Shown here: piece by piece, positions 1 to 12,690 of the stretch | How positions within the stretch are numbered: position 1 is the first letter of the stretch | How the letters are laid out: every line of letters begins with the position of its first letter | Source: Prosapia bicincta | Taxonomy: Eukaryota; Arthropoda; Insecta; Hemiptera; Cercopidae | Reading direction: 5' to 3' | Assembly (NCBI GenBank): GCA_036971475.1 | Contig: JBAIZL010000376.1 | Span: forward strand, 8,526,501-8,590,500 | DNA length: 64,000 bases | The notes under the pieces: generated by a model | What the model was told of the DNA's origin: nothing | The model's database searches: none | The model's input: the letters and a program-made list of their open reading frames with translations, nothing else | Made by a program: the position numbers and the translations under genes

Positions 1-298
1 ACCTGCTGTTCTAGCTCATTACGATTGTAGGTTGACTCGTCAACTAGAAAAAAACATCTGTATAAATCAACTGTGGCATAAATGAAATCTCTATAACACG
101 AATAACATTTTTCTTTATTTATAACCTTGTGCATTTCAATTGCATGGCAACCATCGTTAGAGGTTATTTACAATAATTTTTTCAAACATTTTACCTCTGC
201 GAATATTTTTTATGCAATTGAAATGTACATAGGGTTTTAAATATTTGAATAAAGTCATTTGTGGTATAGTGGTTTCATATACTTCAATTAGAAAAACC

Positions 299-464
299 AA
301 CACAGAACACCTTTTCACGTCTCAAATCAAGACCAAGGATCTAAGACATCCAACGTACTCCTACCTAGGTAACTTTCGTATCGCCAATAAATGGCACTTT
401 GTGCCAAAACCCTTAGTACCAGTCTGTAATAGCCACTCAGCCTTACTTCAAGCCTAGACGGTGG
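299..464 (+). repeat. Dispersed repeat family H, copy 1
   Basis: About 165 bp that aligns by eye to the reverse complement of 41,264-41,434. Shared blocks include CCTTTTCACGTCT, GTACCAGTCTGTAATA and CTCAGC, in the same order and spacing. It is more GC-rich than its surroundings. Reading frames across the two copies are not conserved, so I treat it as an interspersed repeat rather than an exon. The family is not recognised. Confidence 0.65.
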
Positions 465-2319
465 TGACTATTGTAAAACATCTAGAGCGATGAGGATAAT
501 ATGAATTTCCTATTCATAACTTATAGAACTACAAGTAATGACGTCACCTAATACATCTAAAAAACCATTCTACCTACTTCTTCCATTTACATTTTTTGCT
601 AATTAAAGAAACACTTAAAAATCGAATTCGTTCGAACAAGAAAATGTTTATAATGCATAGTTGGAAAAGTTTATCACAATTTAGATAGTTAGAAACATTA
701 AATTTTGGTTTTAAGTGCACTCGTTTTAGGTTAAGAGGGAAATACAAAAACACTCAATATTATTTATAAAGTATACCTATTTTCGTCAACAAATTTTGTT
801 TTTAAAATGAATACACAGAAAACCACATACGCTAAAGAATATTAATATGTATGGCTTCTGCCGTTATCTTATTACATTTACAAAACTTGCCAGATAAGAT
901 TTTAACAAGGATGTGACCGACAAATGTACAGTTTTGATTATGTGAGCTGTTGTGAGATCACTTTTAAGTCGCTATATGTTTTTAGTTATTTTATGTACAA
1001 GCATTATAACTACATTATGGTAAAACAAGGATTATTTTGTATAAAGTTTATAGAAAATGTTTGAATATACAGATTCTATGTGTCGTGTTTTTCATAACAA
1101 TATTCAAATACATTTATATACATCACATATAGGCTTATTTATGTGTGAAAGAGAGTTAGTCAGTATGTGTAAGTGTTTGTGTAAAAAATACTCTAAAAAA
1201 AATAAATAATTTTATTTTAAGAGAAAAAAGTAAGAAAGTCATCCAAAAATATATTAATTAGATGGATTTTAATCCCGTTTTAAAGTGTACAGCGAAGGTC
1301 ATGTGTTTTATCGAAGATAGCCTCAACTATTTCTTACAATTTATTTACTACGCAATAACAATAAAAAATATACTTTTGTAATTTGTTATTTGTGGCTGTA
1401 ATTTAAAACCTTTCATATTCAACGAGAAAAAACTCTTACTTATTTACTGCTACTTATTTTGTTCTTTAATAATCATATTCCTATTAAACACATTGTTAAA
1501 ATGCTGTGAAGCAAATACCATACCTTTTTATTAAAACATTGTTTACCTGAGTTTAGTGCAAGATTTAAAAGCTTCTTAAGATACTGTTATTTAAACCTTT
1601 ATCAGAACGAGTAAGTTATAAAGTGATTATTTTTATACGTTCAGAAACAGACAAAAATTAGAGCCACTCATAAATAAGTACCTTTTAGGGATATGCGGAA
1701 GGTAGACGATTTTATTGTTTTAAAACAGAATTTAGTCATACGGATAAATTTATTTTTACTATTGATAGGTTATTATTACTGTAAATACTGCATCAATTAC
1801 AAAATTCCAGGAATGAATGTATATTAGTAATGTAATGCATTACTAATGAATAATAGCTGATTTAAAGTGGCATTGCTTAACACAAAACAAACAAATATAA
1901 AACTAAAAGAAAGGTGATTCTATCAATATGTTTTGATAGTGATAGTTATAACGTATATCGAGGTAAAGTACAGTATTAATACCCTTATAAAGTTAAAATA
2001 TTTCTGTGTTGGAATATTTACTTATGATGTAGAGAAACAGGTTTAACGAAAAAAGATAAATTAATAAATACATATCCTTTAAAATTAATATACAAACTTG
2101 TTTACAAGTTCAAATTCACAACATGAAATTAGGAACTTATTCCCTAAACAAATTTCAAAATTGCATGTTTTTATAGTTCATTTAGTAGATAAACAGGAAG
2201 AAGGTACTGAGGCTTAACATAATGCAACACAAGGTTGTTCTGAAGGAAGATGAGCTGAATTATATTTGCATTTATTTAAAAATATAACCGTATCCTTTTT
2301 TTAAAGATGTACACTATTT
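465..2319. other. AT-rich stretch without recognisable gene
   Basis: No reading frame of note and no protein motif seen. Parts around 1,140-1,640 resemble 51,280-51,480, sharing blocks such as ATTTAAACCTTTAT and GTTATAAAGTGATT, so old interspersed repeat DNA is likely here. Confidence 0.6.
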
Positions 2320-2326
2320 TCTCTCT

Positions 2327-2358
<32 letters not shown>
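2320..2358. repeat. (CT)n-(AT)n microsatellite
   Basis: A short CT run passes directly into about 14 AT dinucleotides. It borders the Helitron-like sequence to its right. Confidence 0.9.
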
Positions 2359-2363
<5 letters not shown>

Positions 2364-2780
2364 ATTCTCGTATCACAGTTTTGTGACAACACTCCTCCGA
2401 AACGGCTGGACCGATTGTTATGAAATTTTGTTGTGTATATTCAGTTGGTCTGAGAATAGAAAGTAAACTATTTTGTATACCTATAAGGGTCGACTCATGA
2501 AAAAACCCATATTCTGCTTAAGAATTGGAAATCCCAGAGGAATGAATCATCGATAAAAAAATCTAACGAGACTTTCATACCTGCCCGTACACAGAACTAA
2601 CATCATTACACATACTCAATTGTCCGGCCACACGTCGTGTCTTATCCAGAATTGAATTTTTATATTCGGAGGTGAACCTTTAAGGCGACCACATGGTAAA
2701 GACTGCATGACTTGTCATCCACCCTCAAGGCATTATCTGAAGAGGTTCCTTCATGGAAAACACACAACCACCGTCGGTTA
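2359..2780 (+). mobile_element. Possible Helitron-family terminal region
   Basis: Directly after a TA run comes ATTCTCGTATCACAG, then CTCCGAAACGGCTGGACC and GATTGTTATGAAATTTTG. The phrase 'CTCCGAAACGGCTGGACCGATT...ATGAAATTTTG' is a widespread block in insect repeats that I associate with Helitron-family termini. This rests on recall of the motif only; no Rep/helicase reading frame is present. It could equally belong to another non-autonomous family. Confidence 0.35.
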
Positions 2781-4500
2781 TTATATATTTATATCATAAT
2801 ACTAAATTGTATTTTCTAATAGTTTTCATTTCTATTTCCTTTTGACATTTCCCAGCAATAAACTTTAGTTATTACTTTCCAGAACTACTCGATAGGTAAT
2901 TTTCACACAAGGTATGCTGAATATTTATTTAAAATAAAACATGTGCATAATTTTTATCCGTTGTTCATTGCTAAAAGTATTTCTCTTGGGGCTCAGCAAA
3001 CATAGTATTGTTTTGGTCACGCATTAATAAATTTTTAAGTGTATATACCTTCTCTCGGTGTCTGTGATGTAAATGTTATAAACAGATTTATGTTCTTGAA
3101 ATAAAAATCCTACAAATTTTAATGAAATATGGATTAATATAAATTAGAGTCTGTAATATCGCGTTAAAAACAGAAATCAAATATTGTTTGTAGAGTTTAA
3201 ATGAATGCAGCTAATTAATTGTTCTGCAGGAGGAGTAATTTATAGGCACTAGTAATTTAATTTATATAATTAAATTATAAACTCATTAGGTTATAATAAA
3301 TTGTTATGAAATAAATTTACTAAACTTAACGGGTCATAAAATACAATTATGATTTTATTTCATTACATTACGTACATATTGTTTACACAATTACCGCAGT
3401 AGTTACATTAATAAAAATATATTCTCAGATGAGTCTAAACTTAAAATAGCAATAAATAAACTGTTAAATTTAAACTGTTGGTGAAAGAGAAAATAAACTA
3501 TGTTAGGTTACGTAACAAGAAATTCGGTTAAAGGTTGAGAATACAACAAGCTCACAGATTACAAGTTACCTAAATAAGAATATTGGTTAAAGAATTGTTG
3601 GTCATTTCTGTAGAAGACAGTAAATATAAAAGTTCATAAAATACTGTTTTTCGTTTAATAAATTCCTCAACTACATTAAAAATACTGAAAATGTATTTAA
3701 TATATTTGTTACTTATATTATCTTTGTATTCTCAATATTATGATTGTAGTTTTTTATTCAACTAAAAAAAAACAACTGGATCCATCTCTCTGAGATCCTG
3801 AGTCGGCTCTGTCCTCCAAATATTGGTTTGTCTACAGGCTAGGTTAAAGGATATGAGTTGCGGCATTCATGCGCGTACTTATGAGCGATATACTCATATA
3901 AAAATAATGTATTAAATTACTTTTTAATCTGTGGTTCTTGGCTGTCTTTTACGAAATGCTTCAGGATCTCCCATTGCAAGGACTACATAGTAACTTACAG
4001 ATTGAAACATATATTATTTCGTTTTTTAAAAAAAATATTTTTTCCGTGCGACAGTAAAATTGTAAACATAATTGCTTTTACGTTCAAGTACAAAACACGT
4101 TCGTTCTAAAATCAACTAAAAATAAATATATTTAAAAATCCCCATCTCTGATTACATTGTAATTATTGTTATTTGTCCTCTACATCCTGAAAGAAAATTA
4201 TTTTTGGGAACATTTCTATATCTTTTGGTTTTTTTATTATAAGGTTTCTAAAATCGTATAAAGCGCTATTTTTTTAACCCTAAAAGAGTATACAGCCTCT
4301 AGCTACAACAAATAACATCCCAATCCAACCCAGTGACTAATTGTGTAACCCTACTGACTACTGATAACAACGGAACCTTTAATATGTGTAAAGGCACCTT
4401 TCATGTCACAAGATAACCTAGTGTTTGTAACTTATGACTCTACTGCTGAGGCTGGTCAGTCAGTCTTCATGTTTTCTTCAGTGAGTGAACAACGGTATAT
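2781..4500. other. AT-rich stretch without recognisable gene
   Basis: No gene, RNA gene or clear repeat recognised. The slightly more GC-rich patch near 3,780-3,880 has no match elsewhere in the window that I could see. Confidence 0.55.
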
Positions 4501-4602
4501 TCGAACTGTACCTGGATTTTGTGTTCATGTTAATTTAGATATTTTAATTAGCCTACATTGTCACTAGTGTCTAGTGACTTTATATACTCATTTTGTATCA
4601 AA

Positions 4603-4898
4603 ATGGCGGATGAGCATCATCATAGACACTCTAGTGATGAGAAGTTTTGTGATCGTGCTTCTATCTCAAATTGGTGTCAAAATTATAACGAAGATGAAGA
4701 TTTATTAAAGATAATCATAACAAATAAACTGACTCATGGGCAGTACAGACGCAGACGTAGTTCGGAGTTGGATTAACAGACACCAGTGAATCAGAGAGTG
4801 AAATTGAGTATAGATTACGCAGGAATAAAAATTGCCGCAGAGAACTTACACCATGTGATCCTCCACGTAACGCTGAACCTCCACGTATCTCCTACTAA
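4603..4898 (+). pseudogene. Short unrecognised coding remnant (MADEHHH...), frameshifted
   Basis: An ATG in good context (AAAATGG) opens 57 codons beginning MADEHHHRHSSDEK and stopping at 4,774-4,776. Moving by one frame just before that stop, the text continues in the same style (DTSESESEIEYRLRR, then CRRELTPCDPP) to a stop at about 4,898. The mix of His/Asp/Glu/Ser-rich and Arg-rich stretches is less random than neighbouring frames and suggests the N-terminus of a decayed gene or transposon ORF1. I do not recognise the family. No exon boundaries are evident, and the next element (4.95-5.99 kb) lies on the other strand. It could still be a chance frame. Confidence 0.3.
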
Positions 4899-4944
4899 AT
4901 CTCCACGTATCCTAAGTGTATGTTTTAACAGTTAGTAATAAAGC

Positions 4945-5985
4945 AGTGACATTTTTACTTCTTTTCAGTATTTGTCCGATGATAAGATCAAATCGTGGGG
5001 CTGTTTTGGAATTAGGATTCATCCGGAGTTTCGCGATTCAATTTCTTTATAGTTGCCAGTGATATTTTTTCTGACAATATAATAATACTAACCCCCAATT
5101 CATAATGGGGCGTCATTTTCTTTGGTTTGAACATCTTTGCTACGTGTTCTGCAAATAAGTCCACTTTTTTTTATAATTTCTTGCTTATTGTCCATTGTCT
5201 TTCCTGAGTGAACGTTGGACCTGTTGATTTTTCTTTTGATTCTGAAAAGGGAATAAATTGATTCCTTCGTTGCATCAATATTATGTAAGTAAGAGTTTAC
5301 AGAATCCTGTTTGAACTTCCGGAATTGTATTTTTTTACGTTTGTAATTTAGGATGGTTTTATCTACATGATCTCTGGATTGTTGCCATATTATTCTTGCG
5401 TATCTTTTTTCTAAAACTAGTTTCTTCATTCCTACTGGGTATTTGTTTTCTTTAGTTATACAATTAGTATAGCTTGTGTTATTATGTGCAACAGTTTGTA
5501 TAATCACCAACAATCTTCCACATTCTGTAACAAGTTCTTCTTTAGTCTTCAGTTGGACATTTAGTTCAATGTTATCTTGCAATAGCTGTATGAAACTATC
5601 TCAATATTTGTTTTTTTTCACCAAATATGGCTGAATCTCTTTCTCCATTGTTTTTTCAATAAACGACAATATCACTTCTGAGCGATCTGAGTTTAAATCC
5701 AAACTTTTTCAATATCTATGAAATTAAGTGATATCTTTTGGTTATGAAGATACCCAAGAGATCCACTATTTTATTCGAATCTGTGGGCCAGATTGTGGGT
5801 TTTCCTTCTGAATGAAAATCAAAACCTAATTCTATATTTGGTATTCTAAACTCGCAGTCCCCTTTCTCCAAGTCCTCATGTTTGGTATTGAAATTACCAC
5901 CAATTACAAATCTTTTCCGGCTGTTTTTACGCTTTCCTTATAATCAGATATGTTTCTAGTTGTGTTTAGGAAGACAGTACAATGC
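4945..5985 (-). pseudogene. Decayed Jockey-clade LINE: endonuclease to RT start
   Basis: Read on the minus strand, fragments of a non-LTR retrotransposon ORF2 appear in the correct order but in shifting frames. First comes an APE-type endonuclease block (FVIGGNFNTKH near 5,900-5,930), then KPTIWPTDSNKIVDLL (near 5,770-5,815) and LNSDRSEVILSF (about 5,650-5,700). Next is a 160-codon open segment (5,100-5,582) matching the basic linker between endonuclease and RT, with YARIIWQQSRDHVDK and YSLFRIKRKINR. Last is an RT-entry-like APRFDLIIGQILK near 5,000. The endonuclease N-terminus and the RT catalytic core are missing. It is clearly older than, and different in sequence from, the element at 52-57 kb. 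Family A starts right beside its 5' side. It cannot be functional. Confidence 0.8.
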
Positions 5986-5999
5986 TCAAACTATCAGTT

Positions 6000-6660
6000 A
6001 TTGATTTATTGTAACGATATTATTTAAATTTATTCAGCAATACTTAACCTATTGTTAAAATGTTTTCCAAGCAAACGACAAATTTAGATTGAAACCGTGT
6101 GGAAATGAATACATTGGATGTTGCTTTTCAAAAGAGTGAAAATTTAATTACCCTTTATCTTAAATAATATGAATAATGAAGTTATAAAGTGATTGTGGCT
6201 TGCTGTGTTAGACTAACTACGGACTTTACCTCGTATGTACGAGGCTTGTAGACTTAGATATCGGTCAGATTAGCCCTGCTTGGTCAATGGTCGCCACTTT
6301 TACGGTTTAGTTCTTTAGCTAGACTGGGGCTTATGAATTACGCTTGGAGGCGTCGCTTAAACTTATACGTATACAAGATCATCGCCTTCTTAGGCCGGGA
6401 TATACTAAGTCTTGCCGTGGTTTTAGGTCTGCTTAAGTATCGGGTCCAAACTGCTGATACCAGCATGGGGGGGCACTAGAGCGGTCAATTAAATAAGTCC
6501 ACTTGCTTGTTAAAATCTATTGATGTTGTTATATGCATCTGTAAGTTTTACCCTATTTTAATAAGGTTTTCTCTTTTGGAATTTTTAATCTCTGTTTTTT
6601 TGATTTAAATATCCCTACTAATTTGTTTTTTACTTTTCCATGATCCCACAATTATTTTAA
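6000..6660 (+). repeat. Dispersed repeat family A, plus copy
   Basis: Contains the family-A core: ACGGACTTTACCTCG, CTTGTAGACTTAGATATCGG, TTGGTCAATGGTCGCC, and TTTTAGGTCTGCTTAAGTAT followed by an AAACTGCTG block. The 5' part (TTGTTAAAATGTT, GCAAACGACAAATTTA) also matches other copies. The 3' part shows the TTCTCTTTTGGAATTTTTAATCTC zone seen near 57.37 and 61.46 kb. No reading frame. Possibly part of a long LTR; see the finding on the A-B-C order. Confidence 0.75.
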
Positions 6661-9600
6661 GAACCCTATCAACTCTTGTTTTTCTGCTTAAATTATTAAA
6701 CCTAGATCTATTAAGCCTAGACTAGTAGAAACGCATCATCATAGTTAAGCTAGTAATTATGAAAAAGACTTCGATTATCGTAATCGATTATCATAATCAA
6801 GTAACAGAAAATACACTTTATTTAATGACAAATAAAACGATAGGATATATTGTTTTAACTAGTTTTTTCATACATCAATTACCTTTAGCTTCATGAAACT
6901 AAACGTAACAAGTAAGTAAAGAATTACTGTTTATCCATTCCCAAAGGATAAATAAATGAAGAAAACAAATAACGCTCTTATTTACTGTCAAAAATATTAT
7001 TTTAATTGTTCTTTTTACATACATACTTAAATGAATGTGAACTAGTTTAGGCTATATAGTTTTTTTATGTTATTATACCGAATAATTGTTCTCAGCGAGA
7101 ATGTGGGTGTTCATATGATTTCTTTTTTAGGATATATAGTCAATTTGAGATTATCAACCATTTTGTTTTTCGCTCTAATATAAAATTTTGTACTGCCTAG
7201 AGGAGTCGCGATGTTTCACATTGGTTACAGCCTTACTAGATGCTTATGAGTCTTAATTGTAAAATTTACTGGTTTCTCTTCAAATTGCAGGGTCTCCAAC
7301 TGTGAGCCTATTTCTTTGGTCGTCTATAGCTAGATAATCACATTGTTGTTTAGTTAAGCGGCTGGTAGTCTGCCGAGTATTAGTGACGTAATATATGAGT
7401 TGGGTAATTTCTGTGTGAGTAGAGTCAGGGGTAACGGGTTAGGCCTTAGACACTACAATGTCAGAGTGAGTTTTTTACGGCTGAGATTCTCTTGGCTATT
7501 GAAATGAAAACATACGCCTATGCCTCACGTTGGGGTAATGCTGTTGGATTTGAAAAAGAACTTTAATGTAATGAGTATGCTAGCTTGCACAGTCGTATTA
7601 TATTTTAGGCCTGATTTAAAACTTTTTATTGGAAACAATAAACTTTGATATAAATACAACTATTGTAATTTCAACTTTTTGATTTAATTGACATTGGAAA
7701 ACAAGACACATCGTTGTTTTCTTTACTAGGAGAAATATAACAGGAGAATTATTTGTTATTTTCATATACATGTACAGTATATAGAGACCACCATAATATT
7801 ATTTAAAAAGAATAACTGAACTATATAATTTATTGCTCAATAGAATTAAGACAACATTGCTGTACATACAGGTACGAATTGCTATATTCGTATACTAAAT
7901 TCTCGGAACACCAGTTTATAAACAATATATATCAATATACCCGGTCTACAAATATTGTTCCCATTTATTTTATATTAAATTAATATATTTCTTACAACTA
8001 CTCAGTCCACGACTCTCAGAGGTGGCGATGTACTTGGTCAGTAGCTACAGTATATTGCTTTTATTATGGAAATAAGTATCCAACGCTATTAAAAATTGGT
8101 TGTTTTCAATCGTAATATTTCCTAAATTGTTAGTGAAACAGTAATGTTCCAGCCTTGAGTAGTTTTATATAAATCCACTTTTACTCCCCAGTAGCGAATC
8201 CTTAAAAAGAAGGATTAAATTCTTCCAGAATTGAAGATATTTTTTGGAGTTGTAATATATAGTGAGCCCGAATCCAGGATTATTGAAATACAAATTATGT
8301 GTAATAATTTAAAGCCTTTGAACCAATACTATTTCTTGATATCACGAACTAACTTTTATATTCTGATAATAATCAAACCGAATATTTCTAGTACAAAGTG
8401 TAACTATTTAGTTATTGTTTCAGCAACAAGATACTGGGCTTGTACAACACTCGTAGAGAATTGTCTATGGATAAAGGCAAGGTACTGTGGAGGCAATCTT
8501 CTTTAGCATATAAAAAGATATCGCGGACCAATAAAGTGTAACATTTAGGTGAGCGAGATGCATTTTTATAAAACCGTGCAAAATGTTATACTGCACCATA
8601 ATATGGCTAACAAAGTATCCACTGAGGATTCATTAGCTTTTTTATTACCGTTAATAATAATAGCGTGAGACCATCATCTGCAGCTTTACAAGTAATGCAT
8701 GGTCATCTTGCTCCTTGCAACCGTGCAAAGTTTTATATCAAAATATAGGGTATTTACTAAATACTATTTAGGCTATCTGTCAAAAAGTGGTATTTAGGAT
8801 AACATTTCTTCTATTTTAAACCGAATCTTTTCCAATAAGATAGACCTTTATTGTAACTATATTTCATAGTTTTATAACATAGTGACTAGTTTTATAAGAT
8901 AACTGGTGATATAAATTTTTTTAGTGTTTTGAAATACTTTTCGTCTTATAGTCTTCAAGGCTATCATCATCGCCCGGAATTTCATTTCAAACTACATCGA
9001 TACACTATGAGTGCAATGAATTAAATAATAAAAACATTCCTTTAGTCTTGTCTAGTTCGTTTGACTTTTATAGAGTTATACTAAATTAAAATATTTGTTA
9101 CAATACGAAACGCTGAATGGAAATATATCGGTCATCTTATAGAATGTAACTAATAGTATCATAGTTGAGTAAAGAATGCTTTGTAACACGAAAAATGTAT
9201 TTAACAAAAAAAAACAAGATAAAACTAAGTAGGTACGGATAATAAATTCATATATTTAGGTAAAACAAAATCCAGTGTTAATCTTGGTCTCCGCAAACAA
9301 ATGGTGCCATTTTTTACTTTATATTAGAATGTAAAATATATTTATTTGTCTTGTTCAATATTTTTGATAAAGGCGAAAAGAAAACATGTATAATTGGTCA
9401 TTGAAAAAATATAGCTTCCTGTTATGTATAATAAGGTTGTATGTATTTACTCGTTTCGATTACAACTTTTCCATTGTCACCTAATATTTGGCCTTAAAGG
9501 CTAGGGGGCATGTTTGGACCGCAGTCTTAGGCTGCAGTCTCTCCTACTTAAGTTCAAGCCTCTATTTTGAGTATTCTTCCCTTAGTTAAGCCGAAAGTCA

Positions 9601-11227
9601 CCCTCAGTGGGGTGGACAAAGGTGTCATTCACTACCTTGTTTTGAGTATATTACGGATGAATTTGACGGTACTGAAAATAGGGTCTTTCGGAAATAGCCA
9701 CTACGCCCAAAAAGATCTGCAAAAACGTTTGTTTTAAAAGTGATCACATATTTCACTGGAGAGATGCCTTGCTGAAATAGAGGCTATTCACTTGTCATCG
9801 ACGGTAGCTTATCTGGGGAAACATTTCTTTTTATTTGTAACTTTGTCCTAAGCAACTACTCGGCTGTTACTATTATCATAATGTTCTATATCACAGACGT
9901 CGGTTTTATTGAGAAACTGTGAATTTAAAAAGTTGTATATGTATTGCTAAGTTATTTTATCTTATTTTCCAACTATTTATTTCCGCTACTCTTACTACCA
10001 AGTTCCAACTCTTATCATTTTTCCTGTTCCTTCATTGATTTCTATATCATCCGGTATTTTATATTTTTGCATTAAGTAATATCGATACGATAAGAGTGCT
10101 GATGTTTACTTAATGACGAACACGTATTTAAATGCAAACATTAACGTTATTTTGCCTAGCTCCCTTGAATTGAATACAGTTACTAGGTTAAAATGGTGCA
10201 TTGGATAACGTTTCTGGAACATTTTAATGACTAACCGCGTGCCATTGAACGGTCGAGGTGTGTTCAAATAACTCAAGATTCAACCTTTTTATGAATATTT
10301 TTATGAATGTGTTGCATGTAATAATATAGAAAATTGTTTACACTAATCACAGGTTAATATTATTCTTTATAATACTACTTCCATTACATGTTGTCGAGGT
10401 TGGATTCAGGTCAGTAGTGTAAAGAGTTATTATCGAATTCCAGCTGATTTTAAGTGTAATTTTTGATAACAAGATAACAAGCAAATATATAACCTCTAAA
10501 CTGGTGATTCTATCAATATGTTTGTGGTGATTATGTGAAACAATGTGGATCCAGGTTACTGAGGAGGATCTGGGAAAATCAGAGGGCACTAGAAATTCTA
10601 TTAAAAATAAACTTTCATAAATTTCTAAAGTAAAGTTTAATAGAGTTTATTCCGTGAGAACGTATTTGAGTCAACCAATATAGAATATGTCAACTCAAAT
10701 AAATTATGGAAATTATGTATATTGCTTTATATCCGCAACAATATTATTAATGACAAATATATATGTCATTAAAATAGATTGTTTTACAAATTTATGTTTT
10801 GATTATACCATTATTATTAATAAAATAGCTAATATAATAATGTAAATAATTAGGCAAAAAATGTTTAAAAATTTCATATTATTGTAAAATTGTGTCACTA
10901 AACATATTCTTTAACAAAAAGGATTAACCAACAATAGGGAGAAACGTAATTATTTAATAACAATAAAACGATAGATAAAGGATTTTATTTATTAATAAAT
11001 TTTGCACATAAAATATTAAAAGCAGTCTATATTGAATAAAAGTAGTTTCATAGTCTGACAAAGATCAATACGTAAAATGTGCCTGATAGTAATGCCTAAT
11101 AATTGATAATTTTACACATATAAATATTATATTTTACACATGTAATATGTTAGGTATATGATCTTATAAATACTGTGGGTTAGGTATAAGGATCTATATT
11201 GCCCATAGACTCTTTTTAGACATTGTT

Positions 11228-11228
<1 letters not shown>
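6661..11228. other. AT-rich stretch without recognisable gene
   Basis: No protein family, RNA gene or strong repeat recognised. Open frames at 8,231-8,506 (plus) and 10,347-10,589 (minus) have no recognisable motif and look like chance. A moderately GC-rich patch at 9,480-9,720 (AGTTCAAGCCTC, CACCCTCAGTGGGGTGG) may be another decayed repeat. Confidence 0.55.
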
Positions 11229-11283
<55 letters not shown>

Positions 11284-11329
11284 TGCGTGTGTGTGTTTGT
11301 GCGTGTGTGTGTGTATGTGTGTGTGTGTA

Positions 11330-11360
<31 letters not shown>

Positions 11361-11402
11361 ATGTGTTTGTGTGTGTATGTGTGTGTGTGTGTGTGTGTGT
11401 GT
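11229..11402. repeat. (TA)n-(TG)n compound microsatellite
   Basis: About 24 bp of TA repeats pass into about 150 bp of TG repeats with occasional TTTG, CGTG and TATG interruptions. Confidence 0.97.
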
Positions 11403-11560
11403 CGGTCAAGCTACACAGCAAGTATTAAGACACGGTACTGCTAGTTACAGCTAACCAGACATAAAGCGCAAGGTGAAGGGTTGAAATATTGTACAGCGTT
11501 CAAACTTTTGTCTTATACATCCAGTGAATCAAAGGGAGAACAAAAAGCTAATTTATGGTT
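11403..11560 (+). repeat. Dispersed repeat family B, copy 1
   Basis: The block TACTGCTAGTTACAGCTAA, then AGGTGAAGGGTTGAAATA, then a GTTCAAACTTT block and CCAGTGAATCA, recurs at about 18,040-18,180 and 24,590-24,720, and inverted at 40,930-41,115, 58,000-58,140 and 61,870-62,090. No coding potential. It lies on the 3' side of the BEL/Pao fragment at 11.78-12.69 kb, when that is read on the minus strand. Confidence 0.65.
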
Positions 11561-11779
11561 TCACATGAGGGCAGGTGTTTGAAGTAAAGTTGTGAATAGC
11601 TATAACAGAGAATTTATGTAACCTAACATAAATATATAAGAAGAGAGATTGGTTTCCGTAGCTAGAGCTACGGGAGATTCTGTAATTACTTACTCCCTTT
11701 AAATAAGGCATTGGACAATTTTCAAGTAAAGCGCCAAGATTGGAATTCTTTACTAGACCTTAAAAAAAAGGGTCAGAAA

Positions 11780-12690
11780 CTTTAAATAAGTTAGAATATT
11801 TTGACAATGAATTTGTTTAATGCAGTATTACTTAAATTGAATATTCTGATTCTAGCTGACTGCAACTCCAAAGTAGTGAGAGGTTCAACAGTTCTTCCTA
11901 AATGACGAGAGGTGTGTAATAATCGCAACAAGTAAGCAATTACACGCTGCAGTCTACTAACACTAGAATAATTCTGCAGCAATTCAAATTCTGAGCGAAC
12001 AATGGAAATATGAGATGTAGGTGAGATAGATTTATATTCCTCTATGTCAGTGAGTTTTGCGTGCTCAAAATGAGATATAGACCAGTTATTATGAGACTGT
12101 TGTAGCCAAGAGGGTCCGTACCACCATAATTTATGTTGAGGTAGATCTGAAGAAAGTTATCCACGTGAGGCGCTGTCAGCGGGATTGTGTTCACCCGCTA
12201 CGTGCCTCCAATAATGAGAAGGCAATAATTCTTGTACCTGAGCTAACCGATTGGCGACAAACGTTTTAGTCGATAAGGATATCTGTATCCATGTCAATGT
12301 TATTGTCGAATCTCACCATAGAAAATCAAAGGAAAAATTCATCCTTTTGTTGTAGAGAGAGAGATAATATATGCCACTAATAGGCCGAGTATATGAGCAG
12401 CACTTAGTTACAAGCGTATTACAGTGAGCGTCTTTAGTGGCGCTATCCGAATCTTTATTTGTTAAACAATAAGACGTATTTAAAAATGTTTGCCACTGAA
12501 TTAGGAGTTCCAGGTCTAGGGATTGGTCCCGCCCCAACCCTTGTGACCAGAGAAGGTGCATAAAACATATTGCCAGTAGCAAAAGAGAGATTGCACAAAC
12601 GAGTTTATAACAAAGAGATTTAAAAATTGAATGTTTGGAAATTAAGAAACAACACTGAGCATTGAAGTAAACAAATTTCACTTATTAAAT
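11780..12690 (-). pseudogene. BEL/Pao retrotransposon pol fragment 1 (RT tail to pre-integrase)
   Basis: On the minus strand, pol blocks appear in canonical order but in broken frames. The RT connection CFMHLLWSQGLGRDQSLD and LLIQWQTFL lies near 12,480-12,560. [13 protein letters not shown] and the hallmark [10 protein letters not shown] (about 12,167-12,195) follow, then a stop, then LWWYGPSWL (about 12,105-12,135). LLQNYSSVSRLQRVIAYLLR runs on to 11,791. BEL/Pao pol encodes protease, RT, RNase H and integrase; this segment covers the RNase H/integrase junction and is missing most of RNase H. The NPADxASRG box followed by LWWxGPxWL is diagnostic for the family. Stops, frame changes and internal loss make it non-functional. 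Confidence 0.82.

Noticed and set aside
8231..8506. 91-codon frame as a gene
   Set aside because: No motif and no conservation visible; length is within chance for this AT content.
11223..11454. Cys/Val- and His/Thr-repeat reading frames over TG/CA microsatellites (also at 21.6-22.0, 35.7-36.0, 37.9-38.3 kb)
   Set aside because: They are translations of dinucleotide repeats in several frames at once; no conserved protein.
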